Source of the DNA: Fodinibacter sp963833495
GTDB lineage: Bacteria > Actinomycetota > Actinomycetes > Actinomycetales > Dermatophilaceae
Reading direction: 5' to 3'
Length of the DNA stretch: 64,000 bases
Assembly (NCBI GenBank): GCA_963833495.1
Contig: CAWHYJ010000003.1
Span: forward strand, 124,001-188,000
The first letter of the stretch is position 1. Each line of letters begins with the position of its first letter. Made by a program: the position numbers and the translations under genes. Shown here one piece after another: positions 28,837-36,950 of this stretch. The notes below the pieces were generated by a model that saw only the letters and a program-made list of their open reading frames with translations, did not search any database and was not told where the DNA came from.

Positions 28837-30209
28837 CAGGCGGTGAACCGATCCGCGACGTCGAGGGCGCGGTCGAGGATGTCGAGCCCTTCGGCCATCT
28901 CCTCCGCGGTCGTCGTGCACGGCGGCACGACGTGGGTGCGGTTGAAGTGGATGAACGGCCACAGCCCGTCGGCCTTGCACGCGGCGGCGAAGTCGTTCAT
29001 CGGCGCCGCGGCGGCACCGCCGGCGTTGTAGGCCACGAGCGGCTCGCGCGTCTCGGCATCCTTGACGAGCTCGAGCGCCCAGAAGAAGCCGAGGCCGCGC
29101 ACCTCGCCGACGCTCGGGTGCTTGTCGGCGATCTCGGCCAGGCGCGGCGCGATCACGGTGTCGCTCACCTTGCGGACGTTCTCGAGGATGCCCTCCTCCT
29201 GGAAGATGCCGATGGAGGCGACGGCCGAGGCGCAGGCCAGCGGGTGGCCCGAGTAGGTGAGGCCGCCGGGGAAGGCGCGCTCGGCGAAGGTGTCGGCGAT
29301 GGCGTCGGAGATGACCACGCCACCGAGCGGCACGTAGCCGGAGTTGATGCCCTTGGCGAAGCAGATCAGGTCGGGAGTGACGCCCCAGTGGTCGACCGCG
29401 AACCACTCGCCGCAGCGGCCGAAGCCGGCCATGACCTCGTCGGCGATCCAGATGATGCCGTGCTCGTCGCAGATCTCGCGGACGCCGGCGAGGTAGCCGT
29501 CCGGCGGCACGAGGATGCCGTTGGTGCCCACCACGGTCTCGAGCATGATCGCCGCGATCGTCGACGGGCCCTCGACCATGATCGTGTCGCGCAGGTGCTG
29601 CAGGGCGCGCTCGCACTCCTGCGCCTCGCTGGTGGCGTGGAAGGCCGAGCGGTAGGGGTACGGGCCCCAGAAGTGCACGATGCCGCTCATGCCGGGCTCG
29701 CTCGCCCAGCGCCGCGGGTCACCGGTGGCGGTGATGGCTCCGGCGGTGGCGCCGTGGTAGCTGCGGTAGGCGGTGAGCACCTTGTGGCGGCCGGTGTGCA
29801 GGCGCGCCATCCGCATGGCGTTCTCGGTCGCCTCGGCGCCGCCGTTGGTGAAGAACACCCGGTTGAGCGTGCCGGGCGCCAGGTCGGCGATGAGCCGCGC
29901 TGCCTCGGAACGGGACTCGTCGGCGAAGCTCGGCGCGATGGTGCACTGCCGGGCCGCTGCCTCCTGGATCGCCGCGACCAGCTTGGGGTGCTGGTAGCCG
30001 ATGTTGACGTTCACGAGCTGGCTGGAGAAGTCGAGGTAGCGCTTGCCCTCGAAGTCCCAGAAGTGGCTGCCCGAGGCGCCCGCGATGGGCAACGGGTTGA
30101 TCAGCGCCTGGGCCGACCAGGAGTGGAACACGTGGGCGCGGTCGTCGCGCGAGACCTGCGCGCCCCGCTCGGGGTCTGCGGTGATCTGCGGCTCGGGGAA
30201 GGTGCTCAT
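28836..30209 (-). CDS. Class III (PLP) aminotransferase, putrescine/GABA type
   Basis: 457 residues. Class III features are VFFTNGGAEATENAMRMAR, YHGATAGA, IADEVMAGFGRCGEWFA and the PLP Lys region ICFAKGINSGYVPLGGV. It moves an amino group from an omega-amine to an oxo acid. The upstream gene is a gamma-aminobutyraldehyde-type dehydrogenase, so putrescine or GABA catabolism is the likely pathway. Start ATG 30209 lies 27 bases after that gene. An omega-amino acid:pyruvate role cannot be excluded. Confidence 0.85.
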   Translation of the reverse strand: MSTFPEPQITADPERGAQVSRDDRAHVFHSWSAQALINPLPIAGASGSHFWDFEGKRYLDFSSQLVNVNIGYQHPKLVAAIQEAAARQCTIAPSFADESRSEAARLIADLAPGTLNRVFFTNGGAEATENAMRMARLHTGRHKVLTAYRSYHGATAGAITATGDPRRWASEPGMSGIVHFWGPYPYRSAFHATSEAQECERALQHLRDTIMVEGPSTIAAIMLETVVGTNGILVPPDGYLAGVREICDEHGIIWIADEVMAGFGRCGEWFAVDHWGVTPDLICFAKGINSGYVPLGGVVISDAIADTFAERAFPGGLTYSGHPLACASAVASIGIFQEEGILENVRKVSDTVIAPRLAEIADKHPSVGEVRGLGFFWALELVKDAETREPLVAYNAGGAAAAPMNDFAAACKADGLWPFIHFNRTHVVPPCTTTAEEMAEGLDILDRALDVADRFTA

Positions 30210-30235
30210 CGGGCGATCGCCTCTCGGGGTGCGGC

Positions 30236-31714
30236 TCAGGACGGAAGGGTGAAGATCGTGCGGTGCCACGGCTTGTGGGCGACTGCGGTGTTGTCGTGCA
30301 TCACGTGCTTGATGTTGGTGTACTCGTCGAACGAGTAGGCCGACATGTCCTTGCCGAAACCACTGTGCCGGTAACCACCGTGCGGCATCTCGCTGATGAT
30401 CGGGATGTGGTCGTTGACCCAGACGCAACCGGCCCTGATCTCGCGGGTGGCTCGGCCGGCACGGTAGGTGTCGCGGGTCCAGGCCGAGGCGGCGAGCCCG
30501 AACTCGGTGTCGTTGGCCAGGCGGATGGCCTCGTCGTCGTCGTCGAACGGCACGACGACGAGCACCGGGCCGAACACCTCGTCACGCCAGATCTCGCTGT
30601 CGAGCGGCACGTCGCTGACCAGGGTCGGCTCGTAGTAGCAGCCGCGGGCGAGGTCGCCGGTGGGGGACTGCCCGCCGGTGACGACCTTCGCGTAGCCGCG
30701 GGCGCGCTCGACCATGTCGGCCACCTTGGCGTGGTGGGCGGCCGAGCTGAGCGGTCCGAGGTCGGTGGCCTCGTCGCTGGTAGGGCCGATGCGGACGGCG
30801 GCCATCAGGTCGGCGACGCCCTGCACGAACGCGTCGTGGACGCTGCGGTGCACGATGGCGCGGGTGGCGGCGGTGCAGTCCTGGCCGGCGTTGATGAGGG
30901 ATGCCGCGACGGCGCCGTGCACGGCCGCCTCGAGGTCGGCGTCGTCGAACACCACGAACGGCGCCTTGCCGCCGAGCTCGAGGTGCACGCGCTTGCCGGT
31001 GGCGGATGCCGTGGCCATCACCTGGCGCCCGACGTTGGTCGAGCCGGTGAAGCTGGTCATGGCGACGCCGGGGTGGCCCACGAGGTGCTGGCCGGCGACC
31101 GGGCCGGTGCCGGTGACGACGTTGACGACGCCGGCGGGCGCACCGGCCTCGGTGAACGCCTCGGCGAAGAGGATCGAGGTGAGGGGGGTGATCTCGGCCG
31201 GCTTGAGCACGATGGTGTTGCCGGCGGCGATGGCGGGCAGCACCTTCCAGGCGGCCATCTGCAGGGGGTAGTTCCAGGGGGCGATCGAGCCGACGACGCC
31301 GATCGGCTCGCGCCGGATCGAGCTGGTGTGGTCGCCGGAGTACTCGGCGCTGGCCATGCCGTCGAGGCGGCGGGCGGCCGTGCCGAAGAACGCGGTGTTG
31401 TCGACCGTGCCCGGCACGTCGAACTCGCGGGCCAGCCGGATCGGCTTGCCCGCCTGGCGGCTCTCGAGCTGCGCGAGCTCCTCCGCGCGCTCGTCGAGCA
31501 GCTGGGCCGCCTTGAGCAGCACGGTCGAGCGCTCGACGGGGGTGGCCCGGCTCCACTCCTCGAACGCGGTGGATGCCGCCGCGACCGCCGCGTCGACGTC
31601 ATCGTGCCCCGCGAGGGTCACCGTCTCGATCGTCTCGTTGGTGCTCGGGTCGAGCACGTCGAAGGTCGCTCCCGTGGTGGCGTCGCGCCGTTGCCCGCCG
31701 ATGTACTGGTGCAT
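30236..31714 (-). CDS. Aldehyde dehydrogenase, gamma-aminobutyraldehyde dehydrogenase-like
   Basis: 492 residues from ATG 31714 (MHQYIGGQRR). The NAD-dependent aldehyde dehydrogenase core is clear: IAPWNYPLQMAAWK, FTGSTNVGRQVM, LELGGKAPFVVF with the general-base Glu, and the catalytic Cys in NAGQDCTAATR. The C-terminal MPHGGYRHSGFGKDMSAYS fits the aminobutyraldehyde dehydrogenase subgroup. It oxidises 4-aminobutanal to GABA, next to an aminotransferase able to act before or after it. First gene of a three-gene operon. Confidence 0.88.
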   Translation of the reverse strand: MHQYIGGQRRDATTGATFDVLDPSTNETIETVTLAGHDDVDAAVAAASTAFEEWSRATPVERSTVLLKAAQLLDERAEELAQLESRQAGKPIRLAREFDVPGTVDNTAFFGTAARRLDGMASAEYSGDHTSSIRREPIGVVGSIAPWNYPLQMAAWKVLPAIAAGNTIVLKPAEITPLTSILFAEAFTEAGAPAGVVNVVTGTGPVAGQHLVGHPGVAMTSFTGSTNVGRQVMATASATGKRVHLELGGKAPFVVFDDADLEAAVHGAVAASLINAGQDCTAATRAIVHRSVHDAFVQGVADLMAAVRIGPTSDEATDLGPLSSAAHHAKVADMVERARGYAKVVTGGQSPTGDLARGCYYEPTLVSDVPLDSEIWRDEVFGPVLVVVPFDDDDEAIRLANDTEFGLAASAWTRDTYRAGRATREIRAGCVWVNDHIPIISEMPHGGYRHSGFGKDMSAYSFDEYTNIKHVMHDNTAVAHKPWHRTIFTLPS

Positions 31715-31870
31715 GAGCGCGAGCATACGGGGCGGTCATGGGTTCCGGAAAGTGCAGTCTCGGTGCTGCGAAGGTGCGGAATCAGCGGATGACACGCGTC
31801 CGGCATCCGGTATCGGTCGTGAATGGCAGCGGAGACCATCGCCTCGGGGGGCGGGGGCCGGGCCGACGAC

Positions 31871-31908
31871 GACGGGGCGCCGGCCACCGAAGTGGCCGAC
31901 GCCCCGTC
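31871..31908 (-). terminator. Strong hairpin terminator of the HU gene
   Basis: A 17-bp stem (31871-31887 with 31892-31908, one mismatch) closed by the tetraloop CGAA lies 25 bases past the HU stop. It separates HU from the aldehyde dehydrogenase promoter region (31727-31870). Confidence 0.75.
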
Positions 31909-31933
31909 GGCGTGCGTGCTGTGGTGCTCGGCG

Positions 31934-32209
31934 TCAGCCGTTGACCGCGCGCTTGAGCTGCGCGGCCGCCTTGAAGCCGACCGAGGTCGACGCGGCGATG
32001 GCGATCTCCTCGCCGGTCTGCGGGTTGCGGCCGGTGCGGGCCGCGCGCTCGCGGGTCTCGAACGTGCCGAACCCGGCGAGCCGGACGTCCTCACCCTTGG
32101 CGAGCTGCTCACCGATGACGTCGAGCGCCGCGCCGATGATCTCCTCGGCGGCGGTGGCGGAGACGTCGGCGCGCTGCGCGACGACCTGGGCGATGTCCTT
32201 CTTGGTCAT
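31934..32209 (-). CDS. hup: HU-family DNA-binding protein
   Basis: 91 residues, the standard HU length. It begins MTKKDIAQVVAQRADVSA, with VRLAGFGTFETRERAARTGRNPQTG as the DNA-binding arm region. It bends and packs DNA as a dimer. An AAGGAG site lies just before ATG 32209. This is the short form without the Lys/Ala-rich tail that many actinobacterial HupB proteins carry, so a second HU may exist elsewhere. Confidence 0.95.
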   Translation of the reverse strand: MTKKDIAQVVAQRADVSATAAEEIIGAALDVIGEQLAKGEDVRLAGFGTFETRERAARTGRNPQTGEEIAIAASTSVGFKAAAQLKRAVNG

Positions 32210-32261
32210 GTCACTCCTTGATGCGGGGAATCGATCGTGTCGACGCTAGCAAAGGCCGCGG

Positions 32262-33230
32262 TCATAACCACGATTCCCCCCACGAGACGTCGCGTGCAGC
32301 ACGGTAGGCGAGCGGGTCGCGCCTCGTCACGACCAGCCGCTGCGTGGACCCCGCGGAGTCGCAGACCTCGAGCTGCACCAGCCCCTTGCGGGTGACCGGG
32401 TGCCGCAGCACCCGCGCTGCAGCGCGCGGCAGCGGGTCGGGAGTGGCGACGACGTACGAGAACTTCTCGTCCTCGTGGCCGAGCCGGCCGCCCTTGACCC
32501 GCCGGTGCAGCGCGCTGCGGTCGAGCCGCACGGCGAAGTGGCACCAGTCGCCGGGGCGGGCCGCCACCGGGCAGGCGCCGTCCTGCGGGCACGGGGCCAG
32601 CACGTGCCACCCCGCGGCGGTGAGCCGGGAGCGGGCGGCCAGCACCGCGGCATACCCGCGCGGCGTGCCCGGCTCGGCCACCAGCACCAGCCGGGATGCC
32701 GCCGCCACCGCCGCGTCGACCACCGGCGCGTGCAGCGGCTCGGCCAGCTCGCCGAGCAGGTAGCTGACCACCACGAGCTCGGCGGCGGGCAGCGCGGTAC
32801 CGGGGCCGAGCAGCATCCGTGACCAGTGGGCGCCCGCCACGGGCGGGGGGCCGTGCCGCCCGATCCGCGCGCCGAGGGCCAGGGCGTCGGCGGAGCCGTC
32901 GAGCACGGTCACGCGATCGAGCGACGCGAAGGCCTCGGCTACCGCCCAGGTCGCCGCGCCCGTGCCACCGCCGACGTCGAGCAGGGTGCGCACCTCGAGG
33001 TCGGGGGCCAGGTCGGTGGCGTGGCGCAGCGCCCGCGACACGGCGGCGTGCGTGGCCGGCATCCGGTAGGCGGCGTAGGCCGCGGCCGTGGTGGGGTCGC
33101 GCAACACCTGCGCGGTGGGGGGCGCGCCCGTGCGGTAGGCGTCGATCAGGGATGCCGTGGCGCGCCGCAGCGGCTCGGCCGGCAGGCCGTCGAGCACGGC
33201 CTCGAGGGCCTGGCTGAGCGTGTGCGGCAC
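32262..33230 (-). CDS. Rsm22-family small ribosomal subunit methyltransferase-like protein
   Basis: 322 residues from GTG 33230. The SAM-binding part has LLDVGGGTGAATWAVAEAF and VVSYLLGEL. A Cys cluster, LAPCPQDGACP then GDWCHFAVRLDRS, and RLGHEDEKFSYVV match the Rsm22 family, which in mitochondria is needed for the small ribosomal subunit and may bind Fe-S or zinc. The bacterial role is probably rRNA methylation or ribosome assembly but unproven. It is divergent from the thioredoxin gene, whose operator lies about 85 bases from its start. Confidence 0.82.
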   Translation of the reverse strand: MPHTLSQALEAVLDGLPAEPLRRATASLIDAYRTGAPPTAQVLRDPTTAAAYAAYRMPATHAAVSRALRHATDLAPDLEVRTLLDVGGGTGAATWAVAEAFASLDRVTVLDGSADALALGARIGRHGPPPVAGAHWSRMLLGPGTALPAAELVVVSYLLGELAEPLHAPVVDAAVAAASRLVLVAEPGTPRGYAAVLAARSRLTAAGWHVLAPCPQDGACPVAARPGDWCHFAVRLDRSALHRRVKGGRLGHEDEKFSYVVATPDPLPRAAARVLRHPVTRKGLVQLEVCDSAGSTQRLVVTRRDPLAYRAARDVSWGESWL

Positions 33231-33314
33231 GTCGCCATCGTGCCGGATCGCGGGGAGATCGGGATGACATCGGGATCCGCGGGTGTTCCACCCCCGATCG
33301 CCAGCGAGCGGAAT

Positions 33315-33330
33315 ATACCCGTGGGGGTAT
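33315..33330. promoter_or_regulatory. CstR-type operator 1 (thioredoxin promoter)
   Basis: ATACCCGTGGGGGTAT: ATACCC and GGGTAT arms around GTGG. It matches the ATAC(C/G)-rich dyad bound by CsoR/CstR-family repressors and lies 51 bases before the thioredoxin start. Confidence 0.75.
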
Positions 33331-33381
33331 TGTGTTGCCCCTGCAGCGGAACCACCAGACCCCGAACGAGGAGTATCCAGC

Positions 33382-33759
33382 ATGGCCACCGTCGAGCTCA
33401 CCGCCGACACCTTCGAGCAGACCATCACGACGAGCGACATCGTGCTCATCGACTGGTGGGCGTCGTGGTGCGGCCCGTGCCGCCAGTTCGCGCCGACCTA
33501 CGAGAAGTCCAGCGTGAAGCACGACGACGTCGTGTTCGGCAAGGTCGACACCGAGGCCGAGCAGGCCCTGGCCGGCGCCGCGCAGATCACCTCGATCCCC
33601 ACCATCATGGGCTTCCGCGAGGGCATCCTCGTCTTCCGTCAGTCCGGGGCGCTGCCGCCGGCCGGCCTGGAGCAGGTCATCGAGGGCATCAAGGCGCTCG
33701 ACATGGAGGACGTGCGACGCCAGGTCTCGGCCCAGCAGGTCGCACCCCAGCAGGCCTGA
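33382..33759 (+). CDS. Thioredoxin
   Basis: 125 residues with the active site WCGPC (Cys30, Cys33) in DWWASWCGPCRQFAPTYE and the cis-Pro region SIPTIMGFREG. It reduces disulfides in the cytosol; in this setting it may reduce persulfides formed during sulfide stress. A gaggag site lies upstream of ATG 33382. It is under operator 1 and is followed by the CstR gene with its own operator. The C-terminus is slightly longer than in housekeeping thioredoxins (VSAQQVAPQQA). Confidence 0.92.
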   Translation: MATVELTADTFEQTITTSDIVLIDWWASWCGPCRQFAPTYEKSSVKHDDVVFGKVDTEAEQALAGAAQITSIPTIMGFREGILVFRQSGALPPAGLEQVIEGIKALDMEDVRRQVSAQQVAPQQA

Positions 33760-33828
33760 CCGACCACTGCCCCGCGGGCCGGCATCTTCTCACGGGGTGC
33801 CGGTCGCGGTGCTTCGGCCCATTCCGGC

Positions 33829-33844
33829 ATACGACCGGGGGTAT
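33829..33844. promoter_or_regulatory. CstR-type operator 2 (cstR promoter)
   Basis: ATACGACCGGGGGTAT lies 37 bases before the cstR start, so the repressor probably controls itself and the coupled methyltransferase. One arm is imperfect (ATACGA) against GGGTAT. Confidence 0.65.
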
Positions 33845-33881
33845 GTTTGGCCCAGCACACCGACCACCTGGAGGACCCCGC

Positions 33882-34142
33882 ATGGAGCTGAACCCCGACG
33901 AGATGCAGGCCGTCGTCAAGCGGCTCAAGCGCGCCCAGGGCCAGATCGGTGGTGTGCTGAAGATGATCGACGAGGGCCGTGAGTGCCAGGACATCGTCAC
34001 CCAGCTCGCGGCGGTCTCCAAGGCGCTCGACCGGGCCGGCTTCGCCGTCATCGCGCTCGGCCTGCGGCAGTGCATCACCGACCCCGAGGGGCACGAGATG
34101 GACGTCGAGACCATGGAGAAGCTCTTCCTGTCGCTCGCATGA
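33882..34142 (+). CDS. cstR: CsoR/RcnR-family repressor, CstR-like persulfide sensor
   Basis: 86-residue all-helical DNA-binding repressor (VVKRLKRAQGQIGGVLKMID). The family Cys pair is present at Cys35 (GRECQDIV) and Cys64 (LRQC). Copper-sensing CsoR uses a His four residues before the second Cys; here that position is Gly60. Two Cys without the His is the CstR pattern, in which persulfide or polysulfide crosslinks the cysteines and releases DNA. The neighbours (thioredoxin, CoA-disulfide reductase-rhodanese) and five operators support this. Stop overlaps the next gene (ATGA). Confidence 0.85.
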   Translation: MELNPDEMQAVVKRLKRAQGQIGGVLKMIDEGRECQDIVTQLAAVSKALDRAGFAVIALGLRQCITDPEGHEMDVETMEKLFLSLA

Positions 34143-34819
34143 GCGGGCTCACGATGGATGCCGGGGCCTGGGACGCCCGGTATGCCGGTGCCGAGCTCGT
34201 GTGGTCGGCCGGCCCGAACGTGTGGGTGCGCGAGCTGTGCGCCCCGATGCCGCCCGGGGTCGCCCTCGACGTCGCCGCGGGCGAGGGCCGCAACGCGCTG
34301 TGGCTGGTCGAGCAGGGCTGGGCCGTCGTGGCCTCGGACTTCTCCGCGGTGGGTGTCGAGCGGATGAACGAGATCGCCGACCGCCGTCTGGCGCACCGCC
34401 GCGCGGCGTTCACGGCCGTGGTGGCCGATGCGACGCAGCCGGCCCCGCGTCCTTCGAGCGACCTGGCGGTCGCTTCCCGGACCGACGCCGGTGCCGAGCG
34501 CCCGGCCTATGACCTGGTGCTGATCTCCTACCTGCACCTGCCGCGCACCGACTGGGGCGAGGCGCTCGCGGCCGCCGTGCGGGCGACCGTGGTGGGCGGG
34601 GCCGTGCTCGTCGTCGCCCACGCCGTGCGCAACCTCACCGAGGGCGTCGGCGGGCCGCAGGACCCCACCATCCTGCTCGACCCCGAGGACGTCATCGCCT
34701 CGGCCGCCGAGCTGCCCGTCGACGTCGAGCTCGCCCAGCTGCGCCGCCGTGACGTCGAGGGCAGCGACCGCCCGGCCCTCGACACGGTCGTGCTGTTCCG
34801 CAAGCGCGCTGCAGGGTAA
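34139..34819 (+). CDS. Class I SAM-dependent methyltransferase
   Basis: 226 residues. The SAM-binding motif is VALDVAAGEGRNALWLVEQGW, followed by VASDFSAVGV and a DLVLISYLHLPRTDW post-motif. It resembles the TehB/thiopurine methyltransferase-like group, which methylates small, often sulfur, selenium or tellurium, acceptors. It is coupled to cstR by an ATGA overlap, so detoxification of reduced sulfur by S-methylation is a reasonable guess. Substrate not proven. Confidence 0.85.
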   Translation: MSGLTMDAGAWDARYAGAELVWSAGPNVWVRELCAPMPPGVALDVAAGEGRNALWLVEQGWAVVASDFSAVGVERMNEIADRRLAHRRAAFTAVVADATQPAPRPSSDLAVASRTDAGAERPAYDLVLISYLHLPRTDWGEALAAAVRATVVGGAVLVVAHAVRNLTEGVGGPQDPTILLDPEDVIASAAELPVDVELAQLRRRDVEGSDRPALDTVVLFRKRAAG

Positions 34820-34826
34820 CCGGCCC

Positions 34827-34960
34827 GAGCGTCCCCGAATCGACCAATAGGTCACACGGGGGACGGCTGACCCGGTGCCGAGCGTCCCCGAATCGACCAA
34901 TAGGTCACCGGGGGACGGCTGACCCGGTGCCGAGCGTCCCTCCCGTGACCTATTGGTCAC
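34827..34960. repeat. Two direct and one inverted copy of a ~37-bp palindromic element
   Basis: Units 34827-34879 and 34880-34931 are near-identical direct repeats (53 and 52 bases), each holding GTCCCCGAATCGACC, then AATAGGTCAC and GGGGGAC. From 34932 a third copy is inverted, recognisable by GTGACCTATTGGTCAC (34945-34960). Each unit is an imperfect palindrome and the inverted copy can pair with either direct copy. The block lies between convergent genes and probably also stops transcription. Confidence 0.75.
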
Positions 34961-35000
34961 TTTCGGGACACCCATGTCGGGGCGGGTGCAGGTCCGCCCG

Positions 35001-36656
35001 TCAGCCGACCGGCTCGAGGGCGTCGACCTCCGCCTGCGAGCGGATGCCGGCCTGCCAGGTGCGGATGCCGCCATCGAGGTTGCGCACCTCGCGCCCGCGC
35101 TGCGCCAAGATGCGCGCCGCGGTGTGCCCGCGCACACCCACCGCGCAGTGCACGACGACCGGCCCGGCCGGGATCTCGTCGAGCCGCTCGCGTAGCGAGT
35201 CGAGCGGAATGTGCAGAGCGCCCGGGATGACTCCCACGGCGGTGCGCTCACCGGCGTCGCGAACGTCGACGACCACGGCACCGGCCGCGACGGCATCCGC
35301 CAGCTCGTGCCACTGCACGGAGGCGCTGGTGCCGCGACGCAGGTTGTCGGCGACGTGGCCGAGCATGTTGACCGGGTCCTTGGCCGAGGAGAAGGCCGGC
35401 GCGTAGGCGAGCTCGAGCTCGGCGAGCGCACTGGCGCGCAGGCCCCCGGTGATGGCCGTGGCGATGACGTCGATCCGCTTGTCGACGCCGCAGTCGCCCA
35501 CGCCCTGGGCGCCCAGGATGGCGTCGGTGTCGGGGTCGACGAGCAGCTTCAGGGCCATGGCGGCGGCGCCCGGGTAGTAGGTGGCGTGCGACGCCGGATG
35601 GGTGTGGATGGCCCGGTAGCTCCGGCCGGCGGCCCGCAGCCGCTTCTCCGACCAGCCGGTCGAGGCCACCTGCAGCCCGAAGACGCCGACGATCGCGGTG
35701 CCCAGCACCGGCCGGTCGCGCACCGCCAGGCCGGCGATCACGTCGGCCGCCCGGCGGCCCTGCAGGTTGGCCGTGTTGGCCAGCGGCACCAGGGTCGCGG
35801 CCCCGTCGACCGCGTCGACCTTCTCGACCGCGTCGCCGACGGCGAGGATGGCGGGGTCGGACGTCCGCAGCCGGTCGTCGACCAGGATGCCGCCGCGCTC
35901 ACCCACGGCGAGCCCTGCGGCCTCGGCCAACGTCGTCTCGGGGCGTACGCCGATGGCGGCGACGACGAGGTCGGCCGGGATGGTCTCACCCGTGGTCAAC
36001 GTGACGTCGTCGGGCCCGATGGAAGCCACCCCGGCGCCCAGGCGCAGGTCGACGCCGTGCTGGCGGATGCGGTCGTGCACCGGGCTGACCATCTCAGGGT
36101 CGAGGGGGGCCATCACCTGCTCGGCGGCCTCGACGAGCGTCACGGACAGGCCGAGGTTCACGAGGTTCTCCATCACCTCGACCCCGACGAACCCGCCACC
36201 GACGACCACGGCGGTGCGGGCTCCGCGGGTGGCGGCCACGAGCGCGTCGGTGTCCTCGACGTCGCGCAGTGACAGAGCGCGCTCGATGCCGGGGATCGGC
36301 GGGCGCACGGCGCGGGCGCCGGTCGACAGCACGAGGGCGTCGTAGGGCAGCTCGAGCAGCTCCTCGGCGACGAGGTCACGCACCACCAGCACCCGCCGAT
36401 CGCGGTCGATGCGCACGGCCTCGTGGTGCACGCGCACGTCGAGCCCGAAGCGACGGTGCAGGGCCTGCGGCGTCTGCAGCAGGAGCGACGAGCGCTCCGC
36501 GATCACCCCGCCCACGTGGTAGGGCAGGCCACAGTTGGCGTAGGAGACGTGGCCGCTGCGCTCGACGACGGCGATCTCGGCGTCCTCGAGCAGTCGGCGC
36601 AGGCGGGTGGCCGCGCTCATGCCGCCGGCGACACCCCCGATGATGATGATCCGCAT
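35001..36656 (-). CDS. CoA-disulfide reductase-rhodanese fusion
   Basis: 551 residues. The N-terminal flavoprotein (1 to about 450) has IIIGGVAGGMSAATRLRR, the single redox Cys42 in SYANCGLPYHVGG (CoADR type), and NAD-binding VVGGGFVGVEVMENL. The last ~90 residues are a rhodanese with active Cys504 in VVHCAVGVRGHTA. Such fusions reduce CoA disulfide or CoA persulfide and move sulfane sulfur. ATG 36656 lies only 10 bases from operator 3, so CstR binding would cover the promoter. It is the main enzyme of the sulfide/persulfide response here. Confidence 0.92.
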   Translation of the reverse strand: MRIIIIGGVAGGMSAATRLRRLLEDAEIAVVERSGHVSYANCGLPYHVGGVIAERSSLLLQTPQALHRRFGLDVRVHHEAVRIDRDRRVLVVRDLVAEELLELPYDALVLSTGARAVRPPIPGIERALSLRDVEDTDALVAATRGARTAVVVGGGFVGVEVMENLVNLGLSVTLVEAAEQVMAPLDPEMVSPVHDRIRQHGVDLRLGAGVASIGPDDVTLTTGETIPADLVVAAIGVRPETTLAEAAGLAVGERGGILVDDRLRTSDPAILAVGDAVEKVDAVDGAATLVPLANTANLQGRRAADVIAGLAVRDRPVLGTAIVGVFGLQVASTGWSEKRLRAAGRSYRAIHTHPASHATYYPGAAAMALKLLVDPDTDAILGAQGVGDCGVDKRIDVIATAITGGLRASALAELELAYAPAFSSAKDPVNMLGHVADNLRRGTSASVQWHELADAVAAGAVVVDVRDAGERTAVGVIPGALHIPLDSLRERLDEIPAGPVVVHCAVGVRGHTAARILAQRGREVRNLDGGIRTWQAGIRSQAEVDALEPVG

Positions 36657-36666
36657 ATGTACCAGC

Positions 36667-36682
36667 ATACCCCGTGGGGTAT
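36667..36682. promoter_or_regulatory. CstR-type operator 3 between CoADR-rhodanese and a small Cys protein
   Basis: ATACCCCGTGGGGTAT is the best copy in the window; its arms extend to 13 perfect pairs each (36661-36673 and 36676-36688). It sits between divergent genes and can control both. Confidence 0.85.
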
Positions 36683-36721
36683 GCTGGTGCGACGTCGCCC
36701 CCACCACGAGGAGTTCCCGGC

Positions 36722-36883
36722 ATGTGCCGAGCAGTGACCTGCCGCAAGTGCGGCAAGACGACCTGGGCCGGCTGCGGCCAGCACGTCGACAGCGTGCTGC
36801 GCGGCGTGCCCGCCAGCGACCGCTGCCAGGGCCACGAGGACGAGCCCAGCACCGGCTTCCTCAGCAAGCTGTTCAACCGCTGA
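36722..36883 (+). CDS. Small Cys-rich (zinc-ribbon-like) protein, 53 residues
   Basis: The protein starts MCRAVTCRKCGKTTWAGCGQ and ends with a basic amphipathic FLSKLFNR. CxxCGK-x4-GCGxH and a later CQGH suggest a small zinc site or redox-active thiols. A gaggag site precedes ATG 36722. It is divergent from the CoA-disulfide reductase gene with operator 3 between them, so it should respond to persulfide too. I know similar tiny actinobacterial proteins but no assigned function. Confidence 0.75.
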   Translation: MCRAVTCRKCGKTTWAGCGQHVDSVLRGVPASDRCQGHEDEPSTGFLSKLFNR

Positions 36884-36893
36884 CCTTCGCCTC

Positions 36894-36933
36894 GAGTGCG
36901 GAAGTGGTTGCCCTGGCGACCATTTCCGCACTC
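36894..36933. terminator. Bidirectional hairpin between convergent genes
   Basis: GAGTGCGGAAGTGGTTGCC (36894-36912) pairs with its near-complement ending at 36933: 17 of 19 pairs plus two G-T type positions. It lies between the small Cys protein and the methyltransferase. Confidence 0.65.
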
Positions 36934-36950
36934 ACGGCGGGGGGATGTGG

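Noticed and set aside
33882..34142. Copper-sensing CsoR
   Set aside because: The His copper ligand is Gly60 and no copper ATPase or chaperone is near; sulfur genes are.
34827..34960. CRISPR array or attachment site
   Set aside because: Units are contiguous without spacers, one is inverted, and no cas or integrase gene is present.
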